Shown: positions 48,585-58,557 of the stretch, in pieces
Numbering within the stretch: position 1 is the first letter of the stretch
Layout: each line of letters begins with the position of its first letter
Origin: Brevibacterium epidermidis NBRC 14811
GTDB taxonomy: Bacteria; Actinomycetota; Actinomycetes; Actinomycetales; Brevibacteriaceae
DNA: 64,000 nt
Assembly: GCF_001570805.1 (NCBI RefSeq)
Contig: NZ_BCSJ01000011.1
Location: 248,001-312,000 of the forward strand
Direction of reading: 5' to 3'
Made by a program: the position numbers and the translations under genes
Notes under the pieces: generated by a model
Seen by the model: only the letters and a program-made list of their open reading frames with translations
Database searches by the model: none
What the model was told of the DNA's origin: nothing

Positions 48585-48801
48585 CGTCGATCCGGCTATC
48601 ACCGGGGAGCATCCGGAAGAACGGAGCCAGCGTGCACAGCGCTGTGTTCTCAGTAGACCCGGACGGGTGGACCCGTCATCGTCTTAGTCAATGAGCGATC
48701 TGCTGACTGACCGGAACCGGTCGGAGAGCGGATAAGCGAGGTGGTACCGCGGCAGACTGTCGTCCTCGTGACAGTGACCGCAGTGACCCAGAAGGACGCT
48801 C
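48585..48801 (+). promoter_or_regulatory. T-box riboswitch of ileS (translational type)
   Basis: The 312-bp leader before ileS carries the T-box core GAGGTGGTACCGCGG (48738-48752) with TGGT (48742-48745) to pair with the tRNA ACCA end. Upstream, a very short Stem I, CCGG-CTATCA-CCGG (48592-48605), holds the Ile codon ATC (48598-48600) in its loop. This is the ultrashort Stem I form known for actinobacterial ileS leaders. CGTCCT (48761-48766) is exactly complementary to AGGACG (48793-48798), which covers the Shine-Dalgarno before ATG 48802. Regulation is therefore by Shine-Dalgarno sequestration, relieved when uncharged tRNA-Ile binds. Confidence 0.92.
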
Positions 48802-51800
48802 ATGACTCAGCCTCTTTATCCCAAGGTTTCTACCTCGACGTTCGGACTCTCCAGTGCCCCGAACTTCCCTGCCATCGAAGACGCTGTGCTGCGCTACTGG
48901 CAGGAGGACGACACCTTCAAAGCCTCGATCGCTCAGCGCGACGCCGGCGAGAACGGCGAGAACGAGTTCGTCTTCTACGACGGCCCTCCCTTCGCCAACG
49001 GCCTGCCCCACTACGGTCACCTGCTCACCGGCTACGTCAAGGACGTCGTTCCGCGTTTCCAGACCATGCGGGGCAAGAAGGTCGACCGGCGATTCGGCTG
49101 GGACACTCATGGCCTGCCGGCCGAGCTCGAGGCCGAGCGTCAGCTGGGCATCACCGACAAGTCCGAGATCGGCCGCATGGGGCTGGCCGCCTTCAACGAC
49201 GCCTGCCGTTCCTCGGTCCTGCGCTACACCCAGGAATGGGAAGAGTATGTGACCCGTCAGGGTCGTTGGGTCGACTTCGACAACGACTACAAGACGCTCA
49301 ATGTCGAATACATGGAAAGCGTCATCTGGGCGTTCAAGCAGCTCTGGGACAAAGGCCTGGTCTACGAGGGCTACCGCGTCCTCCCGTACTGCTGGAAGGA
49401 CGAAACGCCGCTGTCGAACCATGAGCTGCGCATGGATGACGACGTATACAAGATGCGTCAGGATCCGGCCGTGACCATCGGCTACAAGCTCAAGGATTCC
49501 GACGAGTGGGTCCTCATCTGGACCACGACACCGTGGACGGTTCCGTCGAACCAGGCCGTGGCCGTCAACCCGGAGATCCCCCTGGTCGCCGTGGTGCCCG
49601 GTGAGGACGGGGCCGAGGAGCTCCAGGGCAAGACCCTCATCCTCGCCGAGGCGCGCCTCGGCGCCTATGCACGTGAACTCGGCGAAGACCCGCAGGTTCT
49701 GCGGACCTTCCCCGGCAGCGAACTCGTCGGTGCAGCCTACGAACCTCCGTTCCCTTATTTCGAGGGACGCCAGGAGGAATTCGGCGAGCGGATGCACACG
49801 ATCCTCGCCGCCGACTTCGTCACCGTCGAAGACGGCACCGGAATCGTCCACCAGTCGCCGGCCTTCGGTGAAGAGGACAAGGAGCTCACGGACTCCTACG
49901 GAATCACCGCCGCCCGTCCCGTCGACGACGCCGGTCGCTTCGACTCGACCGTCCCCGACTACGCCGGCGAGCAGGTATTCGACGCGAACAAGGCGATCAT
50001 CAAGGACCTGCGCAACCACACGGGGCCGATGGACGGCCGTTCCGCGCTGCTGGTCCGCCACGAATCCTACGAACACTCCTACCCGCACTGCTGGCGCTGC
50101 CGGAACCCGCTGATCTACCGTGCCGTGTCCTCCTGGTTCGTCCGCGTCACCGAGTTCAAGGACCGCATGGTCGAACTCAACGAGCAGATCAACTGGGTGC
50201 CCGACAACGTCAAGCACGGACAGTTCGGCAAATGGCTCGAGAACGCCCGTGACTGGTCGATCTCGCGCAACCGCTTCTGGGGTTCGCCGATCCCCGTCTG
50301 GATCTCCTCCGACCCGGCTTACCCGCGCACCGACGTGTACGGGTCGCTTGACGAGATCGAAGCCGACTTCGGCCGCCTGCCGCGCAATGACTCCGGCGAA
50401 GTCGATCTACACCGCCCGTGGGTCGACGATCTGACCCGCCCGAACCCGGACGACCCGACCGGAAAGTCGGTGATGCAGCGCATCCCGGAGATCTTCGACG
50501 TGTGGTTCGACTCCGGATCGATGAGCTACGCCCAGGTGCACTACCCGTTCGAGAACTCCGAATGGTTCGACAACCACTTCCCGGCGGACTTCATCGTCGA
50601 ATACGTGGGACAGACCCGCGGCTGGTTCTACCTGCTGCACGTGCTGGCCACTGCGATCTTCGACCGGCCCGCATTCACCAACTGCATCTCCCACGGCATC
50701 GTGCTGGGCTCCGACGGGCAGAAGATGTCGAAGTCTCTGCGCAACTACCCCGATGTCAACGAGGTCTTCAACCGCGACGGCTCGGATGCCATGCGCTGGT
50801 TCCTCATGGCTTCGTCGATCCTGCGCGGCGGCAACCTCGTCGTCACCGAACAGGGCATCCGCGACGGTGTCCGCCAGGTCGTGCTCCCGCTGTGGAACAC
50901 GTGGCAGTTCTTCGCCACCTACTCCAATGCCGCCGACGGTCCGGCTGGTGAGAAGACCGGATACCAGGCGCAGACCCGGTACGACTCGTCTCAGGTCCTC
51001 GACCGCTACCTGCTGGCCAAGACCCATGACCTCATCACCGAATTCGGCGTGGCCATGGACGGCCTGGACATCTGGGCGGCCTGCGAGCTCGTCCGCAGCT
51101 ACCTCGACATGCTCACGAACTGGTATGTGCGCCGCTCGCGCCGCCGGTTCTGGGACGGCGGCGCCGACACCCATGAGTCCTTCGACGTGTTCTTCACCTG
51201 CCTGGAAGCATTCTGCCGGGTGGCGGCACCCCTGCTGCCGTTCACGGTCGAAGAGATCTACCGCGGGCTGACTGGTGAACGGTCGGTGCACTTGGCCGAC
51301 TACCCGGACGCTGACGCGTTCCCCGCCGATGACGACCTCGTTGCGGCAATGGACCTCACCCGAGACATCTGCTCGACGGCTTCCTCGGTGCGCAAGGCCA
51401 ATCAGCTGCGCGTGCGCCTGCCGCTGTCGCAGCTGACCGTCGCCACCGACACGGACCTGAGCTTCGATTTCACCGAGATCATCGCCGATGAGCTCAACGT
51501 GCGGTCCGTCGAGGTCCTCGATGTCGCCGAGGCGGAAGCCGCCGGATTTTCCCTGTCCCAGAATCTCGTGGTCAACGCCCGTGCCGCCGGTCCCCGTCTG
51601 GGCAAGCAGGTCCAGCAGGTCATCAAGGCCTCGAAGACCGGCGACTGGTCCGTCACCGACGGCACCGTGGTCAGCGGCGGAATCGAACTCGTCGAAGGCG
51701 AATACACGCTCGAATCCGTCGCCGAGTCCGGCACCGACGGTATGGAGCTCGCAGCCCTCGACTCCGGCTTCCTCGCTCTCGACACTCGGGTCACACCGGA

Positions 51801-52065
51801 ACTCGAGGCCGAAGGCATGGCCCGCGATGCCGTTCGCGCCATCCAGGGCATCCGCAAGCAGCTCGACCTCGACATCTCCGACCGGATCGCCGTGACCATC
51901 GAAGCCGGCACCGAGGTGACCGCCGCGCTCGAGCCTCACGCCGACCTCATCGCCGGTGAGACCCTGACGACATCACTGACCTTCGGGACAGCCGATGCCG
52001 ACGCCGAGGCCTTCACCCCGGAGGAGCTGCCCGGCGGCACCCGTCTGGTGGTGAAGCGGGCATGA
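48802..52065 (+). CDS. ileS: Isoleucyl-tRNA synthetase (type 2, eukaryote-like)
   Basis: 1087 residues. HIGH as HYGH at 70-73, followed by [29 protein letters not shown] in the CP1 editing domain. KMSKS at 641-645 followed by LRNYPD. The length and these variants mark the eukaryote-like type 2 IleRS found in actinobacteria, which tends to tolerate mupirocin. A C-terminal anticodon-binding and beta-rich extension is present; no zinc-binding Cys cluster ends the protein. Controlled by the T-box leader. Its stop overlaps folC (ATGA). Confidence 0.97.
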   Translation: MTQPLYPKVSTSTFGLSSAPNFPAIEDAVLRYWQEDDTFKASIAQRDAGENGENEFVFYDGPPFANGLPHYGHLLTGYVKDVVPRFQTMRGKKVDRRFGWDTHGLPAELEAERQLGITDKSEIGRMGLAAFNDACRSSVLRYTQEWEEYVTRQGRWVDFDNDYKTLNVEYMESVIWAFKQLWDKGLVYEGYRVLPYCWKDETPLSNHELRMDDDVYKMRQDPAVTIGYKLKDSDEWVLIWTTTPWTVPSNQAVAVNPEIPLVAVVPGEDGAEELQGKTLILAEARLGAYARELGEDPQVLRTFPGSELVGAAYEPPFPYFEGRQEEFGERMHTILAADFVTVEDGTGIVHQSPAFGEEDKELTDSYGITAARPVDDAGRFDSTVPDYAGEQVFDANKAIIKDLRNHTGPMDGRSALLVRHESYEHSYPHCWRCRNPLIYRAVSSWFVRVTEFKDRMVELNEQINWVPDNVKHGQFGKWLENARDWSISRNRFWGSPIPVWISSDPAYPRTDVYGSLDEIEADFGRLPRNDSGEVDLHRPWVDDLTRPNPDDPTGKSVMQRIPEIFDVWFDSGSMSYAQVHYPFENSEWFDNHFPADFIVEYVGQTRGWFYLLHVLATAIFDRPAFTNCISHGIVLGSDGQKMSKSLRNYPDVNEVFNRDGSDAMRWFLMASSILRGGNLVVTEQGIRDGVRQVVLPLWNTWQFFATYSNAADGPAGEKTGYQAQTRYDSSQVLDRYLLAKTHDLITEFGVAMDGLDIWAACELVRSYLDMLTNWYVRRSRRRFWDGGADTHESFDVFFTCLEAFCRVAAPLLPFTVEEIYRGLTGERSVHLADYPDADAFPADDDLVAAMDLTRDICSTASSVRKANQLRVRLPLSQLTVATDTDLSFDFTEIIADELNVRSVEVLDVAEAEAAGFSLSQNLVVNARAAGPRLGKQVQQVIKASKTGDWSVTDGTVVSGGIELVEGEYTLESVAESGTDGMELAALDSGFLALDTRVTPELEAEGMARDAVRAIQGIRKQLDLDISDRIAVTIEAGTEVTAALEPHADLIAGETLTTSLTFGTADADAEAFTPEELPGGTRLVVKRA

Positions 52066-53561
52066 GCGACGATAACACCCCAGCCGAGGATCCGGTGTCC
52101 GAGGCTGAGGAGCTGCTGGCCGCTGTCGAAGATCCGCAGACCGCGGATGAAGCGGAACCGGAGCCGCTGCCGGAACCCGTCGTCGATGAGGCGACGCGAG
52201 CCGAACTCGCCCGCGTCTATGCCTTGCTGCTGGCGCGGGCGGGGGAGACGCAGATCGAACTGCGCCTCGACGCGACCCGGTGGGCGTGTGAGGTCCTCGG
52301 TGACATCCACACGGCTGCCCCGACGATCACGATCACAGGCACGAACGGGAAGACATCGACGGCGCGGATGATCGATTCGCTCATCACGGCTCACGACCTC
52401 CGCGTCGGCCGGTTCACCAGTCCCCACCTGCACTCGGTGACCGAACGGATCTCGGTGGACGGGTCTCCCGTGTCCGCACGGACCTTCGTGCGCATCTATG
52501 ACGAGATCGCCCCGTACCTCGAGATCGTCGATGGACAGCTCGAGGCCGAAGGCCGCGCGAAGCTGACCTACTTCGAAGCACTGACCGTCCTGGCCTTCGC
52601 CGTGTTCGCCGATGCCCCCGTCGATGTCGTCGTCACTGAGGTCGGCATGGGCGGAGCGTGGGATTCGACGAACGTCGCCGACGCTCAGGTGTGCGTGTTC
52701 ACGAAGATCGGCCTCGACCATCAGGCGTTCCTCGGTGACACCATCGAGGAGATCGCTGCGACGAAGGCCGGAATCCTCGACCGCAGCGTCGAGGACAGCC
52801 CGGCCCCGAAACCTGTCGCCGTGACTGCCGTCCAGGACGAAGCCGCCCAGGCTGTCCTCGACGAAGAAGCCGCCCGCCGCGAGGTTCCGCTGGCCACCGA
52901 GGAACGCGACTTCCGCCTCCTCGATCGGCAGCGGGCCGTCGACGGCCAGCTCATCACCGTTCAAGGTCGGCGAGACGTCTACTCCGACCTGTTCCTGCCT
53001 CTGCACGGAGTCCACCAGGCACACAATGCGACGGTCGCGATCGTCGCAGCCGAGGCCTTCCTCGGTGCCGAAGACAAACCGCTCGACCAAGAGACCGTGG
53101 CCGAGGGGCTGGCGCGTGTGACCTCACCGGGTCGCGCCGAACTCGTGCGCACCGGGCCCAGCGTCGTCGTCGACGGCGCCCACAACCCGGATGCCGCGCA
53201 TGTGCTCGCCGAGACCCTCACCGAGGCGTTCGACTTCGACTACGTCGTCATGGTGCTGGCGATGCTGGCCGACAAGGACAGCGACGGCGTCATCGAAGAG
53301 CTCCACCGCAGTGCCGACGTGTTCGTCGTCAGCGAGAACCTGAACTCCCGTGCGCTGCCGGTCGACGACCTCGCCGAGGTGGCCCGGGAGTGGGTCGACG
53401 AAGATTCCGTCATTGTCGCCTCCGACCTCAACGCCGCCCTGATGAAGGCCATCGACCTGGCCAACAGCGTCGATGCGAAGAGCCCGGGGATCGTCGTCAC
53501 CGGTTCCATCTACACCGTGGCCGAGGCCCGCCTGCTGCTCGGACGAGGGGAGGAGCGATGA
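52062..53561 (+). CDS. folC: Bifunctional folylpolyglutamate/dihydrofolate synthase
   Basis: 499 residues, about 60 more than E. coli FolC because of an acidic N-terminal extension (residues 1-45). Mur-ligase fold with P-loop TGTNGKTST at 92-100, the [17 protein letters not shown] folate-binding segment, [15 protein letters not shown], and [15 protein letters not shown] in the C-terminal domain. Adds glutamates to folates. Start ATG 52062 overlaps ileS and the stop overlaps the DUF4233 gene. Confidence 0.95.
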   Translation: MSDDNTPAEDPVSEAEELLAAVEDPQTADEAEPEPLPEPVVDEATRAELARVYALLLARAGETQIELRLDATRWACEVLGDIHTAAPTITITGTNGKTSTARMIDSLITAHDLRVGRFTSPHLHSVTERISVDGSPVSARTFVRIYDEIAPYLEIVDGQLEAEGRAKLTYFEALTVLAFAVFADAPVDVVVTEVGMGGAWDSTNVADAQVCVFTKIGLDHQAFLGDTIEEIAATKAGILDRSVEDSPAPKPVAVTAVQDEAAQAVLDEEAARREVPLATEERDFRLLDRQRAVDGQLITVQGRRDVYSDLFLPLHGVHQAHNATVAIVAAEAFLGAEDKPLDQETVAEGLARVTSPGRAELVRTGPSVVVDGAHNPDAAHVLAETLTEAFDFDYVVMVLAMLADKDSDGVIEELHRSADVFVVSENLNSRALPVDDLAEVAREWVDEDSVIVASDLNAALMKAIDLANSVDAKSPGIVVTGSIYTVAEARLLLGRGEER

Positions 53562-53923
53562 AATCGAAGTACCCCGTCCTGTGCGGCTCGATCCTCATCT
53601 GCGAACTCGTCGTCGTCTACTTCGCCGTGCTCACGACCTTCGGCCTGTCGGTGAAATCGGCCCAGACTCTGACTCTGGCCCAGCTGCTCATCGGAGCTTC
53701 GGTCATCGCCGTGCTCGCGATCGTCGCAGTCATTCTGCTGCCCCGCCGGATCGGGGAGAGGCGTCCCGGCGTGATCCTCGGTTGGGTCGTCCAGGTGCTG
53801 CTGCTGGCCTCGGGCTTCGTGCTCACCTCGATGTTCTTCGTCGCAGCGCTCTTCATCGCCCTGTGGGCCGTGGCCGTGTACTGGTCGGCCCGCATCGATC
53901 GTGAGGTCGCCGCGCGCGACTGA
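53558..53923 (+). CDS. DUF4233 four-helix membrane protein
   Basis: 121 residues. Four hydrophobic helices, starting with YPVLCGSILICELVVVYFAV. The DUF4233 family is found almost only in actinobacteria, directly after folC and before ndk, as here. Overlaps folC by 4 bp and has AGGGGAGGAG upstream. Function unknown. Confidence 0.85.
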   Translation: MKSKYPVLCGSILICELVVVYFAVLTTFGLSVKSAQTLTLAQLLIGASVIAVLAIVAVILLPRRIGERRPGVILGWVVQVLLLASGFVLTSMFFVAALFIALWAVAVYWSARIDREVAARD

Positions 53924-54005
53924 ACGTCTTCAACGTCGGTACGGGACCGCCTCGGCGCCCGGGTAGACTGTGGACCGACGTCCACACGAAATTGGAAGGA
54001 CCGGA

Positions 54006-54425
54006 ATGGAACGTACGCTCATTCTCATCAAGCCCGACGGAGTCGCTCGCGGACTCGTCGGACAGATCGTGGCCCGAATCGAAGCCAAGGGCTATGCGAT
54101 CGACGCCCTGGATCTCCGTTCGGCCACCGCCGCCGAACTGGCAGCCCACTACGCCGAGCACGAAGGCAAGCCCTTCTACCAGCCGCTCGTCGACTTCATG
54201 TCCGAAGGACCGATCGTCTCGATCATCGCCTCCGGACAGGGCGTCATCCCCGGCTTCCGGTCCCTGGCCGGCGCCACCGACCCGACGGCAGCTGCTCCGG
54301 GCACGATCCGCGGCGACCTCGGCCGCGACTGGGGTGAGAAGGTGCAGAAGAACCTCGTCCACGGATCCGACTCCACCGAATCCGCCGAACGCGAGATCGG
54401 AATCTGGTACCCGGCCGAAGGCTGA
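54006..54425 (+). CDS. ndk: Nucleoside diphosphate kinase
   Basis: 139 residues. N-terminal ERTLILIKPDGVARGLVG and active-site His119 in NLVHGSDS. Balances NTP/dNTP pools by phosphotransfer through a phosphohistidine. ATG 54006 has GGAAGGA upstream. Followed by an 18-bp-stem terminator. Confidence 0.97.
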   Translation: MERTLILIKPDGVARGLVGQIVARIEAKGYAIDALDLRSATAAELAAHYAEHEGKPFYQPLVDFMSEGPIVSIIASGQGVIPGFRSLAGATDPTAAAPGTIRGDLGRDWGEKVQKNLVHGSDSTESAEREIGIWYPAEG

Positions 54426-54476
54426 TCGCCGACCGGAGACCGAGCACGGCCGACGACTGAGTCGTGCCGATCGAAT

Positions 54477-54516
54477 CAGTGAGGGCGCCCCACCAAACGG
54501 TGGGGCGCCCTCACTG
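54477..54516. terminator. Bidirectional terminator between ndk and the VKOR gene
   Basis: 18-bp perfect stem (54477-54494 with 54499-54516, CAGTGAGGGCGCCCCACC arm) and the loop AAAC, between convergent genes. Confidence 0.9.
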
Positions 54517-54540
54517 CATTCAGCAGGTCAGATGAGAAGA

Positions 54541-55188
54541 TCAGAACAGGTTGGAGAAGAACGCCCAGAACTGCACGACGATGCAGGCGAGGATGATGAG
54601 CAGCCACAGCACCGACAGGACGATGTTCTCCTTGGCCAGGACCCGCAGCACGGCATTGTCGGCGGCTCGCTGGCCGAACGCTCCGGTGAGGAGGTTGCGG
54701 GCGGTGACGCTCATGAACATCGGAATCGTCACGGTCCATACGATGATGCACCACGGGCAGCCGACGCCGATCTTGTAGATCGAAACGTAGAACAGGAACA
54801 TCACCAGCGCCACACCGCAGGCCAACCCGATATTCAGCCCCAGCATCACCCATCGGGGCAGTCGAGTGCCGGACAGGATGAGCACACCGAGAAGCAGCGG
54901 GAAGACGAAGGCGGCAATACCCAAGAGCTGATTGGGGAAGCCCAGAAGCTCGGCTTCGGCATGCTCCATGACCGAACCGCAGGAGAAGAACGGGTTGAGG
55001 TCGCAGGAGAGCACGACGTCCGGGTTCGCGAGCTTCTCGTATTTCTCCGCCGACAGCGAGAAAGAGGCGAGGAAGCCGATGACGGAGGCGATGATGAGGA
55101 AGACGCCGAACGGGGCCGATCTGAGCACCCACGACGAAGTGGTATCAGCGGTCTCGAGGTCATCGGAGTGAGTCAGTGTGGTGTTCAC
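54541..55188 (-). CDS. Vitamin K epoxide reductase family protein
   Basis: 215 residues, five membrane helices. The shuttle Cys pair Cys62/Cys70 (SCDLNPFFSC) lies in the first extracytoplasmic loop, and the quinone-proximal pair Cys144-x-x-Cys147 (GVGCPWCIIVW) at the end of a later helix. In actinobacteria VKOR replaces DsbB and passes electrons from secreted DsbA-type proteins to menaquinone. No exported DsbA lies beside it. GTG 55188 is the first in-frame start after a stop. The AGGAG directly before it is too close for normal spacing, so initiation may be unusual. Confidence 0.93.
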   Translation of the reverse strand: MNTTLTHSDDLETADTTSSWVLRSAPFGVFLIIASVIGFLASFSLSAEKYEKLANPDVVLSCDLNPFFSCGSVMEHAEAELLGFPNQLLGIAAFVFPLLLGVLILSGTRLPRWVMLGLNIGLACGVALVMFLFYVSIYKIGVGCPWCIIVWTVTIPMFMSVTARNLLTGAFGQRAADNAVLRVLAKENIVLSVLWLLIILACIVVQFWAFFSNLF

Positions 55189-55251
55189 TCCTCAAGAATG
55201 CCTGCCTGCGTCCCGTGCGGCAAACTCCGCACCCTGGGAAACCTCAGTGCA

Positions 55252-55477
55252 AGGCACTTCTGTGACATAATGGTCGGACGGATACCTGTTCTCACACCGA
55301 GCAGGAGAAGTGCCTCCACCGAGTCGAGGGTATGACCTCGCAGGTCGACAACAAGATGAGGCAACACGGAAGGCCTACGCGCTGAGCGCGAGCCGGACGT
55401 GCCATCCACAGGTTTCGGTCCATTGCGGACCATGCAAGGATCCGAAGATCCGTACGGTGTGGACGGCGTCTTCGGAT
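55252..55477 (+). promoter_or_regulatory. Structured leader of the RNase E gene
   Basis: The 299-bp gap 55189-55487 has no gene but several exact inverted repeats: AGGCACTTCT/AGAAGTGCCT (55252-55261 with 55306-55315) bracketing a -10-like CATAAT (55266-55271); GGTCC/GGACC around 55416-55430; and ATCCGAAGA/TCTTCGGAT (55440-55448 with 55469-55477) ending one base before the Shine-Dalgarno GGGAGA. This suits feedback control of rne through its own 5' leader (inference). Confidence 0.45.
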
Positions 55478-55487
55478 GGGAGAACTG

Positions 55488-58466
55488 ATGAACGATACCG
55501 ACGGTACAGAGTCGACAGATCCGACCGAAGGCATTCTCGCGGACCTCGCGAATCTGCAGCAGTCGGCCAACGCCACGAATGCCGAACACGAGGATGTCGA
55601 CGACAGCGTGCGCGCACGGCTTGACGACATCGCCGAGGCGGCCGAATCTCTGCGCATCGGCGACGCCGATGACAATGACGACGAAGAGGACGAACCCGCC
55701 CCTCGCCGAGGCGGCCCGAAATCAGCACGCGACGCCGTGGCCAATCGGGGACTCGTCTTCGAAGAGTTCGTCCGCGGAGACTCGGATGACGACGGCGATG
55801 ACGATGATTCCGATGCCGGCGACGACGCTGATTCCGACGACTCCGATGACGAGTCGACGGCTGCGCAGGCTGCGCCGAGCTTCGACCCGCGCAACCCCTT
55901 TGCCGCGCCCGCTCCTGCCGCTTCCGCACCCGAACCCCGCGCGGCCCCTGCAGTGCCCTACGACGGCGGCCTGATCTTCCAGGTGCCGAAGGCCGAACTC
56001 GCCGAGGTCGTCAAGGTCGAGGACGAGTCCGACGACTGGGACGATTCCGACGACACCGATGACGACACCTCGTCCTCGCAGGAGAACCGCCACAACGACA
56101 GTGACGAGGACGAGAACTCGAACGGTCCGCGTCGCCGGCGGGGCGGCCGCGGCCGTCGCTCGCGCAATCGCGACGACTCCCACGACGATTCCTCGGACTC
56201 CGCTGACGATGCGAAGGACTCCGAGGACGACTCCTCGGACTCTGCCGACAGCAACGACTCGAAGTCCTCGAAGCGGGGATCGCGATCGAACAATCGCGGT
56301 TCGAAGCAGAACTCGGATTCGGACAATGAGGACTCACACTCGAAGTCGGACCACAAGGACTCCGACCACAAGGACTCCGACGATTCGGACGATGGTGACG
56401 ACGACTCCGACAGCGGCTCACGCCGTCGCCGCCGTCGCCGGTCCCGCACCCGCAGCACCGACCGTGACGAGGTCACCTCGCTCAAGGGTTCGACTCGCCT
56501 CGAAGCCAAGCGCCAGCGTCGCAAGGAAGGCCGCGAAGCCGGACGTCGTCGCCCCATCATCACCGAGGCCGAGTTCCTCGCCCGGCGGGAGTCCGTCGAG
56601 CGCACCATGCTGGTGCGTGAGAGCGGCGACCAGACACAGCTCGTCGTCGTCGAAGACGGAATCGCGGTCGAGCACTACCTCAAGGAGAACCGTCAGCAGT
56701 CCTCGCTCATCGGCAACGTCTACCTGGGCAAGGTCCAGAACGTGCTGCCGAGCATGGAAGCGGCATTCATCGACATCGGCAAGGGCCGCAATGCCGTGCT
56801 CTACGCCGGTGAAGTCAACTGGGATGCACTCGGCATGGACGGCAAGGCGCGCCGCATCGAAACCGCGCTGAGCCCCGGGGATGCCGTTCTCGTGCAGGTG
56901 ACGAAGGACCCGATCGGGCACAAGGGCGCCCGCCTGACCAGTCAGATCTCTCTGCCCGGACGATTCCTCGTCTACGTGCCCGGCAACTCGATGACCGGTA
57001 TCTCGCGGAAGCTGCCCGACAATGAACGAGCACGCCTGAAGAAGCTGCTCAAGCAGCTTGTCGGCGACTCGAACGGTGTCATCGTGCGCACCGCCGCCGA
57101 GGGTGCCACCGACACCGACCTCTCGCGTGACGTCGAACGTCTTGCCAAGCGGTGGGAGACGATCGAGAAGAAGTCCAAGTCGACGAAGGTGCTGGCTCCG
57201 CAGCTTCTCTACAGCGAGCCGGACATGATCGTGCGCATCATCCGCGATGTCTTCAACGAGGACTTCAACTCGCTCGTCATCGACGGCGACGGTGCATGGA
57301 ACACGATCCACGAGTATGTCGAATCCGTTGCCCCGGACCTGCTCGACCGTGTGCACAGCTACAACGAGGACGAGGACATCTTCGATCACTACCGGATCGA
57401 AGAGCAGATTCAGAAGGCGCTCCAGCGTACGGTGAATCTGCCCTCGGGCGGTTCGCTCGTCATCGACCGCACCGAAGCGATGACGGTCGTCGACGTCAAC
57501 ACCGGCAAGTTCACCGGCTCCGGAGGCAATCTCGAGGAGACGGTGACCCGCAACAACCTCGAAGCCGCCGAGGAGGTCATCCGCCAGATCCGTCTGCGTG
57601 ACATCGGCGGAATCATCGTCGTCGACTTCATCGACATGGTGCTCGAATCCAACCGCGATCTCGTGGTGCGCCGCCTCGTCGAATGTCTGGGCCGTGACCG
57701 GACGAAGCATCAGGTCGCCGAGGTGACTTCACTGGGACTCGTGCAGATGACGCGCAAGCGCATCGGCACCGGACTCGCCGAATCCCTCGTCAGCGCTGGT
57801 GAGGACCTCACCGGCCGGGGACTGCTGCTGCCCGGCTCGGAAGAAGACGGCTCGAAGGCCCACCGCGGCAACCGGTCGTCGAACCACGACAACCGACGTG
57901 ACCGCAAGCGTCGGGGTGACTCCGGCTCGAAGTCCAAGCACAACGAGTCCGAGACGACAGAGGAGAACGTGTCCTCGGACGCGTCACGGTCGGCCGTCGC
58001 CGCGATCGCGAAGGCCACTCTGAAGAAGGACGACGCGGAACCGACCGAGTCGAAGTCCGACGCTCAGACTGATAGTGCGGACTCTGCGAACAACGACGAA
58101 GGCGGAAAGCCCCGATCGCGTTCACGCAACGGGCGGCGCCGTTCTCGTTCGAACCGCAACGACGAATCGCAGACGGAGACGTCAGACGAGAAGTCGAGCA
58201 GGGACGAGCAGTCGTCGGCTGCGGAAGAGAAGCCTGCGGCCGAACAGAAGCCCGCAGCCGAGCAGAAGCCTGCAGCGGAAGAGAAGCCGGCTGCCGACGA
58301 GCCGAAGGACCTGCCATTGATGATCGGCACGGACAGCGAGACGAAGGTCGCCGCTGCCGCACCCGTCAAGCGCGCCCCGGCGAAGAAGAGCGAACCGGCG
58401 AAGAAGGCTCCTGCACCCAAGCAGGAACAGCTGCCGACTTCGTTCGTCATCATCGGCGAGGACTGA
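55488..58466 (+). CDS. rne: Ribonuclease E/G with disordered acidic arms and no Zn-link cysteines
   Basis: 992 residues from ATG 55488 (GGGAGA 5 bp upstream; ATG 55476 is an alternative). Residues 1-350 are disordered, very rich in Asp/Ser, with basic RGGRGRRSRN and RRRRRRSRT patches for RNA binding. The catalytic core follows: S1 domain near 400-480 (LIGNVYLGKVQNVLPSMEAA), 5'-sensor region, and DNase I-like domain with the metal-binding Asp in VVDVNTGKFTG (about 668) and VVDFIDM (about 712). The Zn-link Cys pair expected after MTRKRIG is replaced by Gly771 and Leu774. The C-terminal arm (about 790-992) is disordered, with PAAEQK/PAAEEK tandem repeats. Endonuclease for mRNA decay and rRNA/tRNA processing. 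Confidence 0.95.
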   Translation: MNDTDGTESTDPTEGILADLANLQQSANATNAEHEDVDDSVRARLDDIAEAAESLRIGDADDNDDEEDEPAPRRGGPKSARDAVANRGLVFEEFVRGDSDDDGDDDDSDAGDDADSDDSDDESTAAQAAPSFDPRNPFAAPAPAASAPEPRAAPAVPYDGGLIFQVPKAELAEVVKVEDESDDWDDSDDTDDDTSSSQENRHNDSDEDENSNGPRRRRGGRGRRSRNRDDSHDDSSDSADDAKDSEDDSSDSADSNDSKSSKRGSRSNNRGSKQNSDSDNEDSHSKSDHKDSDHKDSDDSDDGDDDSDSGSRRRRRRRSRTRSTDRDEVTSLKGSTRLEAKRQRRKEGREAGRRRPIITEAEFLARRESVERTMLVRESGDQTQLVVVEDGIAVEHYLKENRQQSSLIGNVYLGKVQNVLPSMEAAFIDIGKGRNAVLYAGEVNWDALGMDGKARRIETALSPGDAVLVQVTKDPIGHKGARLTSQISLPGRFLVYVPGNSMTGISRKLPDNERARLKKLLKQLVGDSNGVIVRTAAEGATDTDLSRDVERLAKRWETIEKKSKSTKVLAPQLLYSEPDMIVRIIRDVFNEDFNSLVIDGDGAWNTIHEYVESVAPDLLDRVHSYNEDEDIFDHYRIEEQIQKALQRTVNLPSGGSLVIDRTEAMTVVDVNTGKFTGSGGNLEETVTRNNLEAAEEVIRQIRLRDIGGIIVVDFIDMVLESNRDLVVRRLVECLGRDRTKHQVAEVTSLGLVQMTRKRIGTGLAESLVSAGEDLTGRGLLLPGSEEDGSKAHRGNRSSNHDNRRDRKRRGDSGSKSKHNESETTEENVSSDASRSAVAAIAKATLKKDDAEPTESKSDAQTDSADSANNDEGGKPRSRSRNGRRRSRSNRNDESQTETSDEKSSRDEQSSAAEEKPAAEQKPAAEQKPAAEEKPAADEPKDLPLMIGTDSETKVAAAAPVKRAPAKKSEPAKKAPAPKQEQLPTSFVIIGED

Positions 58467-58485
58467 GCACCACACCCTCGTTGAG

Positions 58486-58534
58486 ACACGACAGCGCCCC
58501 GCCGACGGATAACGTCGACGGGGCGCTGTCGTGT
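58486..58534. terminator. Terminator after rne
   Basis: 16-bp stem ACACGACAGCGCCCCG (58486-58501) with CGGGGCGCTGTCGTGT (58519-58534), with CGAC/GTCG nested in the loop. Shared by the convergent SPFH gene. Confidence 0.85.
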
Positions 58535-58557
58535 CAGGCGATCCTCTTACCGGATAG

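Noticed and set aside
50407..51939. 510-codon minus-strand frame inside ileS
   Set aside because: Antisense to a complete IleRS, with no start signals or family motifs.
58225..58310. Tandem repeats in the 3' part of rne
   Set aside because: They are in-frame PAAEQK/PAAEEK low-complexity repeats of the disordered arm, not a mobile or CRISPR repeat.
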